In this document: positions 26,098 to 35,400 of the stretch, piece by piece
Layout: every line of letters starts with the position of its first letter
How positions within the stretch are numbered: the stretch's first letter is position 1
Assembly (NCBI GenBank): GCA_902586195.1
Contig: CACIGF010000001.1
Span: 124,001 to 188,000 of the forward strand
Direction of reading: 5' to 3'
Source of the DNA: an uncultured beta proteobacterium
GTDB lineage: Bacteria; Pseudomonadota; Gammaproteobacteria; Burkholderiales; Burkholderiaceae_A
DNA: 64,000 nucleotides
The notes under the pieces: generated by a model
The model's database searches: none
The model's input: the letters and a program-made list of their open reading frames with translations, nothing else
What the model was told of the DNA's origin: nothing
Made by a program: the position numbers and the translations under genes

Positions 26098-27308
26098 TCC
26101 GAGAAAGTATCAGTTTGCTAAGTGTAAAAAATTTAAATAAAAAATTTAAACTTTATCAAAAGCCCTCCGACAGGCTTATCGAATTTTTTTTTCGTAAGAA
26201 AAAACATAACATGTATCCTGCGATTTCTGGCTTAAGTTTTGAGTTGCATGAGGGGGAATCTTTGGGGGTTATCGGCCCTAATGGAGCCGGAAAATCGACT
26301 CTGATGAAACTACTAACCGGCCTTTTGATTCAAGATGAAGGGGAGATTTTAATCGATGGAACAATTACAGGCCTTATCGAACTTGGGACTGGTTTTAATT
26401 CAGAGCTATCAGGCGAGGTAAATATAAGAAATAATGCATTACTACTTGGAATGACTGAAATAGAAATCGCTAATCGTTTTGAGGACATTATCCAATTTGC
26501 CGAAATCGGTAGTTTCATAAATAAACCGCTTAAGGTCTACTCTTCAGGAATGCTGATGAGGTTAGCTTTTGCAGTGGCTATACATTCTAATCCAAAATGT
26601 TTTCTAATTGATGAAGCGTTATCAGTCGGCGATGGATATTTTCAGCAAAAATGCACCCGTAAAATTATGAACTTTAAAAAAAATGGAGGTAGTTTAATTC
26701 TCGTATCCCACGATATGAATGCGATAAAACTGCTTTGCGATAAAGTTTTACTGTTAAATAAGGGAAGATGTTTGGAATTAGGGGAACCTGAGTCTACCGT
26801 AAATTCTTACAACAAACTCTTAGCTGGATTAAAACGTACTGCTGACAAAGATGTAGACCAATCGAGAAAAGCTGGGTATGGAACGCTACGCGCCTCAATA
26901 GATGCCTTTTCTTTTAATGGTCTAAAAAACGACTCTTATGTTTTTAAGTCCGGCGAAAAAGTAAGTTTGGAGCTACAGGTGCGTTGTGATTATGATTTAG
27001 ATGACCTTGTTGTAGGGTTTTTAATAAGAGATCGTTTTGGACAAGATGTTTTTGGGACGAATACCCTGCTTCACAATTGCCCAATAAAAGTTTCCGCAGG
27101 GGACATGATAAATGTGACGTGGAATTTTAACTTGAATCTTGGGGTAGGAAATTACACCTTGACCGTAGCGTTGCATTTAGGGCCGGATCATACTATCGAA
27201 TGTTTACACTGGGCAGATGCGATTTGTACATTTGATATTGCTGAATTCGAAGGTAGTGAATTTATTGGGATCTGTTGCCTGGAGCCCGCATTAATAGTAC
27301 AAAAATGA
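26094..27308 (+). CDS. wzt: ABC exporter ATPase with C-terminal glycan-binding domain (Wzt)
   Basis: The 404-residue protein has an ATPase domain (about residues 1-245): Walker A GPNGAGKST, signature YSSGMLMRLAFAVA in place of LSGGQ as usual in this subfamily, and Walker B CFLIDEALSVGD. A C-terminal beta-sandwich of about 150 residues (RASIDAFSFNGL onward) corresponds to the Wzt carbohydrate-binding domain, which in E. coli O8/O9a recognises the modified end of the finished chain. The presence of this domain implies a chain-termination signal, and a methyltransferase gene follows directly. The start is a TTG overlapping wzm. Confidence 0.93.
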   Translation: MIRESISLLSVKNLNKKFKLYQKPSDRLIEFFFRKKKHNMYPAISGLSFELHEGESLGVIGPNGAGKSTLMKLLTGLLIQDEGEILIDGTITGLIELGTGFNSELSGEVNIRNNALLLGMTEIEIANRFEDIIQFAEIGSFINKPLKVYSSGMLMRLAFAVAIHSNPKCFLIDEALSVGDGYFQQKCTRKIMNFKKNGGSLILVSHDMNAIKLLCDKVLLLNKGRCLELGEPESTVNSYNKLLAGLKRTADKDVDQSRKAGYGTLRASIDAFSFNGLKNDSYVFKSGEKVSLELQVRCDYDLDDLVVGFLIRDRFGQDVFGTNTLLHNCPIKVSAGDMINVTWNFNLNLGVGNYTLTVALHLGPDHTIECLHWADAICTFDIAEFEGSEFIGICCLEPALIVQK

Positions 27309-27326
27309 ATATCGTTGTGAAAGAAA

Positions 27327-28487
27327 ATGATGGATGAAAAATTTTATTTACGCTTTGAAAATCTTCATCGGGGAGATTCAAAAACCCTACTTGCTAGGTT
27401 TCAGGTATACGAACCAATAATCTCTTTGATTTGTAGTGAAGCCAATAATCCAAAATTTTTGGATATAGGATGCGGAAATGGAGAGTTTTTGACTTTTATA
27501 TCTTCTTTTGGGGGAGATGTAATCGGCGTAGAAAAAAACTCAGCTTACTCAAAAAGAAAAAACAAAAAGATATTGTTTGAACATAGTGATGCTTTGGCCT
27601 GGCTTAAACGGCAAGATGATTCTTCATTCGATTTTGTGAGTGCAATACATGTCATTGAGCATCTTGAGTTTTCATATCTTTATGAAATGGTAGGGGAAAT
27701 TAAAAGAGTATTGAAAGAAAGCGGGATCATTCTGTTTGAAACCCCTAACCCCGATAACGTTACTGTAGCGACTAAAAATTTTTACACTGACCCCACTCAC
27801 TTAAGGTTAATTCCTTCTAGTTTATTAAGTTTTGTTGTTAAAGATCATGGCTTCTCTGTTGCCCACAGATGGGGGGTCAATGAACCACTCCATATTGAGA
27901 AATCCACGAATATTTATGATGTTATTGGCGGTGCGAGCCCGGACTACACGATATTTGGCTTAGTCAACCAAAATGCGCTTGGAGGCAAGTTGGAAAACGT
28001 TTTACGTACGCCTAATGGGCGTTCTACAAAAGAGATGTGCGATCTTTTCGAGGCAAGATACCAACATGATTATTCTATTATTTCAAAAGGGTTAAAAAAA
28101 ATCGACGGCAAAATTTTTGAGCAAAATTGCTATTACAGGGACCAAATGTTTGAGGTTAGGAAAGAAATTGTTCGTTTAAGACACTCATTTGAACTTGAAC
28201 TAAGATCCATTTATGAAAGTAAGTCTTGGAAGATTACCGAGCCGTTAAGGTTTGTAGCAAATCGATTACGAGTTGGCAAAAAAATAATTTCTAATGCGTT
28301 AATAATCTTGAAAAATAATTCAATACGTGATTTTTTTGCAATATATTCGGAGAAGTGTCGAAGGATTGTTATGGGTACGTTAGGCGATATGGGGAAAAAA
28401 AACTGGAATCAAAAGGGCTTAACGAGGGGCGTATTCTTTGAGAAATATAGACGAATACTTAACAAAGCAATAAGAAAAAAGAAATAA
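27327..28487 (+). CDS. SAM-dependent methyltransferase, candidate O-chain terminator
   Basis: The 386-residue protein has a class I methyltransferase domain with motif I FLDIGCGNGEF (about residues 46-56), an acidic motif II VIGVEKN and SAIHVIEHL, then a long C-terminal part. This part includes a charged helix (RKEIVRLRHSFELELRSIY) and the SKSWKITEPLRFVANRLR element often seen at the end of surface-glycan enzymes. In E. coli O8/O9a a methyltransferase (WbdD) caps the chain and is read by Wzt. By position this protein is a candidate for the same job, but it has no visible kinase domain. The ATG is 18 bases after wzt. Confidence 0.8.
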   Translation: MMDEKFYLRFENLHRGDSKTLLARFQVYEPIISLICSEANNPKFLDIGCGNGEFLTFISSFGGDVIGVEKNSAYSKRKNKKILFEHSDALAWLKRQDDSSFDFVSAIHVIEHLEFSYLYEMVGEIKRVLKESGIILFETPNPDNVTVATKNFYTDPTHLRLIPSSLLSFVVKDHGFSVAHRWGVNEPLHIEKSTNIYDVIGGASPDYTIFGLVNQNALGGKLENVLRTPNGRSTKEMCDLFEARYQHDYSIISKGLKKIDGKIFEQNCYYRDQMFEVRKEIVRLRHSFELELRSIYESKSWKITEPLRFVANRLRVGKKIISNALIILKNNSIRDFFAIYSEKCRRIVMGTLGDMGKKNWNQKGLTRGVFFEKYRRILNKAIRKKK

Positions 28488-28488
28488 G

Positions 28489-31400
28489 TTGAGAGTATTA
28501 ATAGACTTGCAAGGGGCTCAAGGTTTTGGGTCAGGTAGGGGTATTGGTAGATATAGTTTAGAACTATCTCGTGCCTTGTTTGAGTTAAATTTAAAGGAGT
28601 TGGATTTATTTTTCTTGATAAATTTAACTGCCGTAAAAAGTTCAGATATTGCAATCAATTACTTAAGAGAGTTTTGTCCTCCCGAAAAAATTAAAGGTTT
28701 TTTCGTGCCAGAGGTAGGCGATTTTAAAAGCATTGCTTGGAGGAAGCAGGCAAAGTTAATTCGAGGTGCAAAGATAAAAGAAATAGGCCCAGATATAATT
28801 ATTCTGACTAGTTTATTTGAACCCCATGGGACCATGATAGTGTCGGAGTTTGATGAGTATAAATGTCAATATGTTGTAGTTTTATACGACTTAATTCCCC
28901 ACGAGGACCCGAAAACCTACCTTGAAAAAGAAAACGATCGTAGAAACTATGAAAAAGAAATTCAGCAGTTACTCAGAAGCGATTTGATTCTTTCCATCTC
29001 AAATCATACAACGAATACCTTTCTAAAAAATTTTCGTGAGAAAAGCATTGCGCCAATAATTACTATAGGGGCAGCAACTAAAAAAAAGAAACTGCTGAAT
29101 GCTATGCCAGATGAAATACGTTGCGATCTTTTGAGTAACTTTAAAATTACCAAAGATTATATTCTTACAATTTCAGGACAAGACAAGCGCAAAAACTTAA
29201 GAACACTTCTTATAGCGTATTTAAATCTCTCTGAAAAAGAAAGAGTAAAAATCCAGTTAGTAGTTGTATGTAATATGGAAAGTTCCGCCGTTAATACGTT
29301 TATGGATGACTTTGATTTCGACCCTCAATTAAAGGGAGATATTATATTCACCGGGCCTGTCAACGACTATGATTTAGACCTTTTGTATGCCAATTGTAAG
29401 CTATTCGTCTTTCCTTCTACGAAAGAAGGTTTCGGGCTACCTGTCTTAGAGGCAATGGCCTTCGGGCGACCTTGTATCGTTTCGAATTCTACACCTTTGC
29501 CTGAATTGGTTGGCGACTCCGCTTTAATATTCGAAGCCATGGATTTTTTTGATCTCGGAAGAAAAATTTCTGAATTGATTGGCGACCCCTCTAGATTAAA
29601 AGCTATGTCTGCCTCAAGTCTTAAAAGAAGTAAAAAATACAGTTGGCCCAATGTGGCAGCAAAAGCCGCTAAGGCTATGGTTAGCCTTTCTCTAGCGAAG
29701 GAGAACAAAATAGCTCCACAGAAGTCTGAGGAACATTCAGTAGTCCGAAAGAAATTAGCTTATATATCTCCTTTGCCTCCTGAGAAAACTGGCATCTCAA
29801 AATACAGTTCGGAGTTGCTTTCCTTTTTATCGGAATTCTACGAGATTTATTGTGTCTCGACCTCTAGTTCAAATATAAGTCTGGCTAGTAGTAGAGTGAA
29901 ATATAGTTTGATTAGTAAGGAGTGTTTCAAAAAAACGTTTCATAAATACGATAGAGTTTTATATCACTTTGGAAACTCCGAGTTTCATTTGCCTTATTTT
30001 GAGCTTTTGGAAAACTTTCCAGGTGTTGTGGTGTTACATGAGGTTTTTTTAGATGGACTGTCTGCCTTAAGAAACGAGCATTTTCAAAGCTTGTTTGATT
30101 TTCATGGCGCATCGAGTAACTACGCACTCTACTCACACGAATTTCCCCACAAAAATAATTTCATAAGGTATCCATGCAGCCTTGAGCAAGTGGACCAATC
30201 CCTTGGGCTAATTGTGCATTCAAGATTTGCAAAAGAACTACTAATAAAATGGTACGGCAGGGAAGTTTCTCAACACTGTGAACTTGTCCCATTTCCGAAA
30301 GAGAGCAAGACAAGCGATACAGTTTTAAAGAAACAAGAGTGTCATAATGATGACCTTCTGATTTGTTCTTTCGGGTATTTAGGTTCAGGTAAGATGAACT
30401 TATTTCTGTTTGATGCATGGTCACACTCAATTTCTAATCGATCTAAATTAATTTTTGTTGGGCCTTTTGGCGATGAGAGTTATGCCGAAGAATTAAAGAA
30501 AAAAGTAAATGATTCTGGTAAGAGTGACAGAGTGGTTTTCACGGGATGGGTAAGTGAAAAAGATTATAAATATTGGCTCGGAGTTGCTACGATTGGTGTT
30601 CAATTAAGAATGTGTTCGAGGGGAGAGACATCCGCTTCTCTTTTTGACTGCCTTGCTCACGGAGTTCCGGTCATCGTAAATGCGCAGGGTGACATGATAG
30701 ATTTTCCAGAAGATGTTGTTTACAAACTAAAAGGTGAGCCCAGCATTTCGGAGTTAGCTGAAGCTTTAGAATTTTTGACGGACAATCCAGCTTTGCGAAG
30801 CAATTTGAAAGCAAAGGCCGTTAACTATTTAGCAAATAGACACTCACCTAAGGAGTGTGCAAAAAAATATTTTTCTGCAATTGAGGGTTTTTATTCACAG
30901 AATCACCACAATTTACCTTTAAAAATATCGCATCTTAACAACTCAAATATTTTTCAAACGGAGAATGAACTAGATTGTTTTATCAACGCACTTTTAAAAA
31001 CCTGTCTTCCCTCTTTTAGAGCAAAAACAATTTACATTGATGTTTCGGAAATCATTAAGGGGGATATTCGCACCGGAATTCAGAGGGTGGTAAGAAATAT
31101 GCTGAGGGCATTTGTAGAAAATAATGTTGGTTACAATGGACTCAGAATAGAGCCAGTGTATACAACAGAGAATGCGAACCAGTATTTTTGTGCCGGAGCT
31201 TTTTTGACCCGCTTTTTAGGATTACCTTACATACTTGATGATAAACCTATAGAGCCAAAAACCGGTGATATTTTTCTAGGTCTAGACCTGCAGCCAATCC
31301 TCACGCCCAGAAGGAAAAAACTTTTAATGGAGATGGATGCTAGGGGAGTACGAATACAGTTTGTGGTTTACGATATTTTGCCACTAACCCATAGAGAATA

Positions 31401-32172
31401 TTTTTCCCCTGGGGTTTATAACCATTTTTTTAATTGGCTTGAAACAATCTCACTATTTGAGAAGCTACTTTGTATTAGTGAGAATACAAAAAAAGAGGTT
31501 GAGCATTTTCTGAAGGTATTTTTCCCAGAAAGACTGAAAAGAATTAGGCTCAGGAGCTTTCTTTTGGGTAATGAAATTACGGAAACTGATGCAAGTAAGG
31601 GTCAACCAAAAGAAGCTGATAACATCAGAAAATTAATAAAAGAGAATAAACTGTTCGCTATTGTCGGTACTATTGAACCAAGAAAAGGACATGAGGAGTT
31701 ATTGAGAGTTTTTGATTTGTTATGGGATGAAGGAGAAACAGCAGCGATCGTGTTTATTGGCAAAATAGGATGGGAGGTAGACGGCTTAATCAAGAAAATT
31801 CGAAAGAATAAAATGTTTGGCAAGCGACTTTTTTGGCTGAATAATTGCAGTGATGAATTTCTCCTTGAGATTTACGCGGAAGCCTCTGGTTTACTGGTCT
31901 CTTCATTAGCTGAGGGATACAGTCTGCCTATAGTTGAAAGTCAAAATTTCGGAATGCCCGTCTTCGCTCGAGATATACCTGTGTTTAGAGAGATCGGTTA
32001 CGTTTACAAAAACATTACTTTCTACAAAGGAGGCGAACCCAAGGATGTCGCCAGACAGTTTCTGGAGTGGAAATCTTCTCTAAACATAAGAAACTGTGGT
32101 GAAATGAAGAATTCAAAGACAATATGTTGGAAGAAAGCAACAAAAGAACTTCAGAAAATCATAATTGATTAA
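28489..32172 (+). CDS. Triple-domain GT4 glycosyltransferase
   Basis: The 1227-residue protein contains three GT-B modules in tandem. The first (about 1-400) opens MRVLIDLQGAQGFGSGRGIG and has FPSTKEGFGLPVLEAMAFG near 310. The second (about 420-800) opens LAYISPLPPEKTGISKYS and ends in a donor domain with RGETSASLFDCLAHGVP; its E-x7-E site is changed, so it may be weak or inactive. The third (about 844-1227) opens IYIDVSEIIKGDIRTGIQRV and has VGTIEPRKGHEELL and SSLAEGYSLPIVESQNFG. Such fusions build repeating units of O-polysaccharides processively, as in multi-domain mannosyltransferases. The start is a TTG two bases after the methyltransferase stop. The sugar is unknown. Confidence 0.88.
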   Translation: MRVLIDLQGAQGFGSGRGIGRYSLELSRALFELNLKELDLFFLINLTAVKSSDIAINYLREFCPPEKIKGFFVPEVGDFKSIAWRKQAKLIRGAKIKEIGPDIIILTSLFEPHGTMIVSEFDEYKCQYVVVLYDLIPHEDPKTYLEKENDRRNYEKEIQQLLRSDLILSISNHTTNTFLKNFREKSIAPIITIGAATKKKKLLNAMPDEIRCDLLSNFKITKDYILTISGQDKRKNLRTLLIAYLNLSEKERVKIQLVVVCNMESSAVNTFMDDFDFDPQLKGDIIFTGPVNDYDLDLLYANCKLFVFPSTKEGFGLPVLEAMAFGRPCIVSNSTPLPELVGDSALIFEAMDFFDLGRKISELIGDPSRLKAMSASSLKRSKKYSWPNVAAKAAKAMVSLSLAKENKIAPQKSEEHSVVRKKLAYISPLPPEKTGISKYSSELLSFLSEFYEIYCVSTSSSNISLASSRVKYSLISKECFKKTFHKYDRVLYHFGNSEFHLPYFELLENFPGVVVLHEVFLDGLSALRNEHFQSLFDFHGASSNYALYSHEFPHKNNFIRYPCSLEQVDQSLGLIVHSRFAKELLIKWYGREVSQHCELVPFPKESKTSDTVLKKQECHNDDLLICSFGYLGSGKMNLFLFDAWSHSISNRSKLIFVGPFGDESYAEELKKKVNDSGKSDRVVFTGWVSEKDYKYWLGVATIGVQLRMCSRGETSASLFDCLAHGVPVIVNAQGDMIDFPEDVVYKLKGEPSISELAEALEFLTDNPALRSNLKAKAVNYLANRHSPKECAKKYFSAIEGFYSQNHHNLPLKISHLNNSNIFQTENELDCFINALLKTCLPSFRAKTIYIDVSEIIKGDIRTGIQRVVRNMLRAFVENNVGYNGLRIEPVYTTENANQYFCAGAFLTRFLGLPYILDDKPIEPKTGDIFLGLDLQPILTPRRKKLLMEMDARGVRIQFVVYDILPLTHREYFSPGVYNHFFNWLETISLFEKLLCISENTKKEVEHFLKVFFPERLKRIRLRSFLLGNEITETDASKGQPKEADNIRKLIKENKLFAIVGTIEPRKGHEELLRVFDLLWDEGETAAIVFIGKIGWEVDGLIKKIRKNKMFGKRLFWLNNCSDEFLLEIYAEASGLLVSSLAEGYSLPIVESQNFGMPVFARDIPVFREIGYVYKNITFYKGGEPKDVARQFLEWKSSLNIRNCGEMKNSKTICWKKATKELQKIIID

Positions 32173-32425
32173 CCTTAGACTTTGATAGTAGCAATAGCCT
32201 TGGTACACTAACTAGAATTGAATTTAAAGCGCTTAGTATATTTATCGGCGCATGTAAGGGGTTTTTAAAGAATTATTTGAAAAATTTTTTTGTATTTGGG
32301 CCAAATTTTCGTCAACTATTGCTTTTATTTGCCCAAATGCTAGGGTTCATGGAGTATACTCTTGTATATTCGTGTGTTTGTAAGTTGCAGATAAAGCTGC
32401 GTTTTTAGGAAAAAAAGGAAAAAAC
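32173..32425 (+). promoter_or_regulatory. Leader and possible promoter of the giant surface-protein gene
   Basis: These 253 AT-rich bases carry no open frame. A loose promoter candidate is TTGCCC at 32330-32335 and TATACT at 32355-32360, with a long 19-base spacer. A purine-rich AAAAAAGGAAAAAAC leads directly into the ATG at 32426. The leader would be about 60 bases, with a short hairpin (GCAG/CTGC near 32390-32400). Confidence 0.4.
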
Positions 32426-35400
32426 ATGTCCGCAGAATTAATCCACCAGATGTACATTGCCTACTATCAAAGGCCTGCTGATCCCGCAGGTTTAATCTAC
32501 TGGCAGGACCAGTTGAATACTAACGGAGGGGGAGAGGCCGGCTGGAATGCTGTTGCCGCCGCCTTTGCTAATGCAGCTGAATCATCCGCGCTTTACGGGA
32601 ATCAAACTCTCGGCCAAAAGATTTCAGCAATCTATTTAGCAGCTTTTGAACGTGCTGCTAGTGCTGACGAGGTTGCCTATTGGGAGGCATCAGGGTTCAA
32701 TGCTGCTCAAATTGGTTTTGCTATTGTAAATGGGGCACAAAATGATGACCTTTCTACTGTAACTAAAAAGGTGGATTACGCAGAGGCTTTTGTTTCAACC
32801 CTTGACCCAGCTGGGACAGGAGTAGGGCCTTTTGCGTTCCAGTATGTTGATCCTTCCCTCGGAAGAGGATTAATGGATGTTATTACTAAGGATTCAGATG
32901 TTTCTGCTGCAACAGTTAGTAGTCAGGTTTCATCAACCTTACCAACCCTTGTTACAGTTAATTTGACTTCTGGTGCGGATACAGTCACGCCGACAGCCAA
33001 TGCTGCCGAAGAAATCAACGCTGCTCTAGGTGGTTCGTCCCCATCGCTTGGACGCACCGACACGATCGACGGCGGTAGTGCACAAGACACCATCAATGTT
33101 GCGATGGACGGGAATTTTCTACTTGGGTTTAGCTCCGGAACGATGAAGGATGTAGAGATTGTTAATCTCGCTGCTACTGCTTCGTCTGTAACTCCTAAAA
33201 CATTCAATTTTACTGGGGCTTCTGGGATCGAAACCATCAATGTTGGTGCTGGTAACGCTCCCATAATTGTCTCTAATATTTCAGACACTGGTCTTACTCT
33301 GAACTTGAGTGGGCAGTCAACAGGTGCATTTGATGTTGGTTTTGCAACCGGGACAATCAGCGGTTCGGGTTCGTCTCTCACTGTCGGGCTCACTGACGTG
33401 GGTTCAACTGGGACGAATGTCTCGCTTACCGCCAATTTAATAACCGAAATGGATTTAGTAAGTTACGGTACGGACAATCACATCGATTTAAGCGGTTCAG
33501 TGAATGATATAAAGAACATTTCTGTATCAGGCGCTGGTGATCTTGTAATTGCTGGGGTTCCATCTACTGCATCAGGATTTACAGCTGCAAGTGCAGGTGG
33601 TGACGTTACATTGACGGTTGATACTGACTCAAATACAGTGATGCTTGCTAGCGGTCAGACAATAACGGGCGGAGCTGGGTTTGACTCTTTAAGTATCCAG
33701 GGTTCTGGGATCGCAGCCACTGCTTCAACTGGCATAGAGGAACTTATTTTTGACGGCGCAAGTACCGAAGCGATTGTACGCGCAACAGGCATGGCTGGAT
33801 TAAATACCCTAACTTATTCAGGAAACAGTTCTGCCTCCGTATCAGGTCTACAAGACCAGGCGTTAACCGTAAATGCTATTCTTGACGGTGCAGGACAGCA
33901 AGTCGTTGTTAGTTCAAGTGGTACATTAGCGGTTAACCTTAACGCCAACCCTACTCAGGTTGCGTTAGCAAACAGGACCGACAACGATTTCGACTTTAAA
34001 GCTACTACAACTGCTGGTATCGACATTACAGTCGGCTCTTATACGAGCGCATCTGGTACATACGTATTGAACAACTCGACTGGCGATGTTGGAATTACAG
34101 TTGACTCAACATCTGTTTTCGGGTCACATGTTCAGGCGAGTGGTGCTTCTACGATTAGTATATTGGGTAACGGTGGGATAGCTGCAGCTGTTTCAGGTCA
34201 AAACACCCAAACTATAACAGTTAATGCAAATTCAGGTACTTTAGCTGTAGGGTCTTCTGCCGCTACAACTTTCAACTTAACAACTCTTTCGAACATTACG
34301 TTAGGGTCAACTACAAGTAGGTTGTCTGGAGTGCAGACAATGGCTATTAATATCGGGTCCAATACGGCTGACCTTAGTGGAACCAACCTTGGGTTCCAAG
34401 ATATGCGCACGATGACGTTGACTGGAACCGGTTCCGGAGCTACCGTATTACTTAATGATGTCTCAGGCAGTGGTAACGCTATGGCAATTACCATGACTGG
34501 GTTAGAGGGTGGTGTTTCCGCATTTAACGTTAGCAACGCTAGTGGTAACATCACTATCGCAGCTGAATCTTTAACTGGTACGCTTGACGTTGCAACTCTG
34601 GAGACTTCTGCTGCTGGTTCAATCACTGTTTCAACTGGAACCGCCGGAAACTTTTCTGCGGGGACGGTTAAAGCTATTGATGCATTTACTTTGGATGCTT
34701 CCGCTAATGTTTCTGGATCAGCGTCCATTGCAATCAGTGACCTTTCTGCGAGCGGTGCCATCAGTATTTCTTTAGGTTCGGCAGCATCTGGTGATGTCAC
34801 CTTATTAGACGTAGAGGGTGAAAGTACGTTTACATTAGATGGTAGTAACTTTGGGGGAACAATAGATTTAGGTACATTCACAGCTGGTGGGAATACCACA
34901 ATCTCGATGGGCACAGAAGGGTACTTTAGCGCCAGTACAATCGGGACAGCTGGGTCATTTACCCTTGACGGAGCTGCAGCTACAACTGGTCAGACTACAA
35001 TTCAAGGGCTTTCCGCTGGAGCTGGTGTAACCGTTGCCATGGGTACAGGTACCGGTGGTGTTACTTTAGTGTCCAGCATTACGGCCGGTAACTTTACTTT
35101 AGATGCCTCGACATTTGCGGGAACAATTGACGCAACGGGTATCTCTGCATCAGGGTCCATAGTGGTGTCAGTTGGTACAAACGGTGATTTTAGTGCAGGT
35201 CATGTTGGTACCCTCGCTGCATTCACTGTTGATGCAGCCTCTTCTCAGTCCGGAGCTGTAACTATAACAGGGGTTTCTGCTGGTGGTAATTTAACCGTTT
35301 CAATGGGGGCAGGTACTGGTGCACTCACCATGAATTCCAGCGTAACAACCGGTAACTTTACAGTCGATGCTTCGTCATTTGGAGGAGCAATTGATATTTC

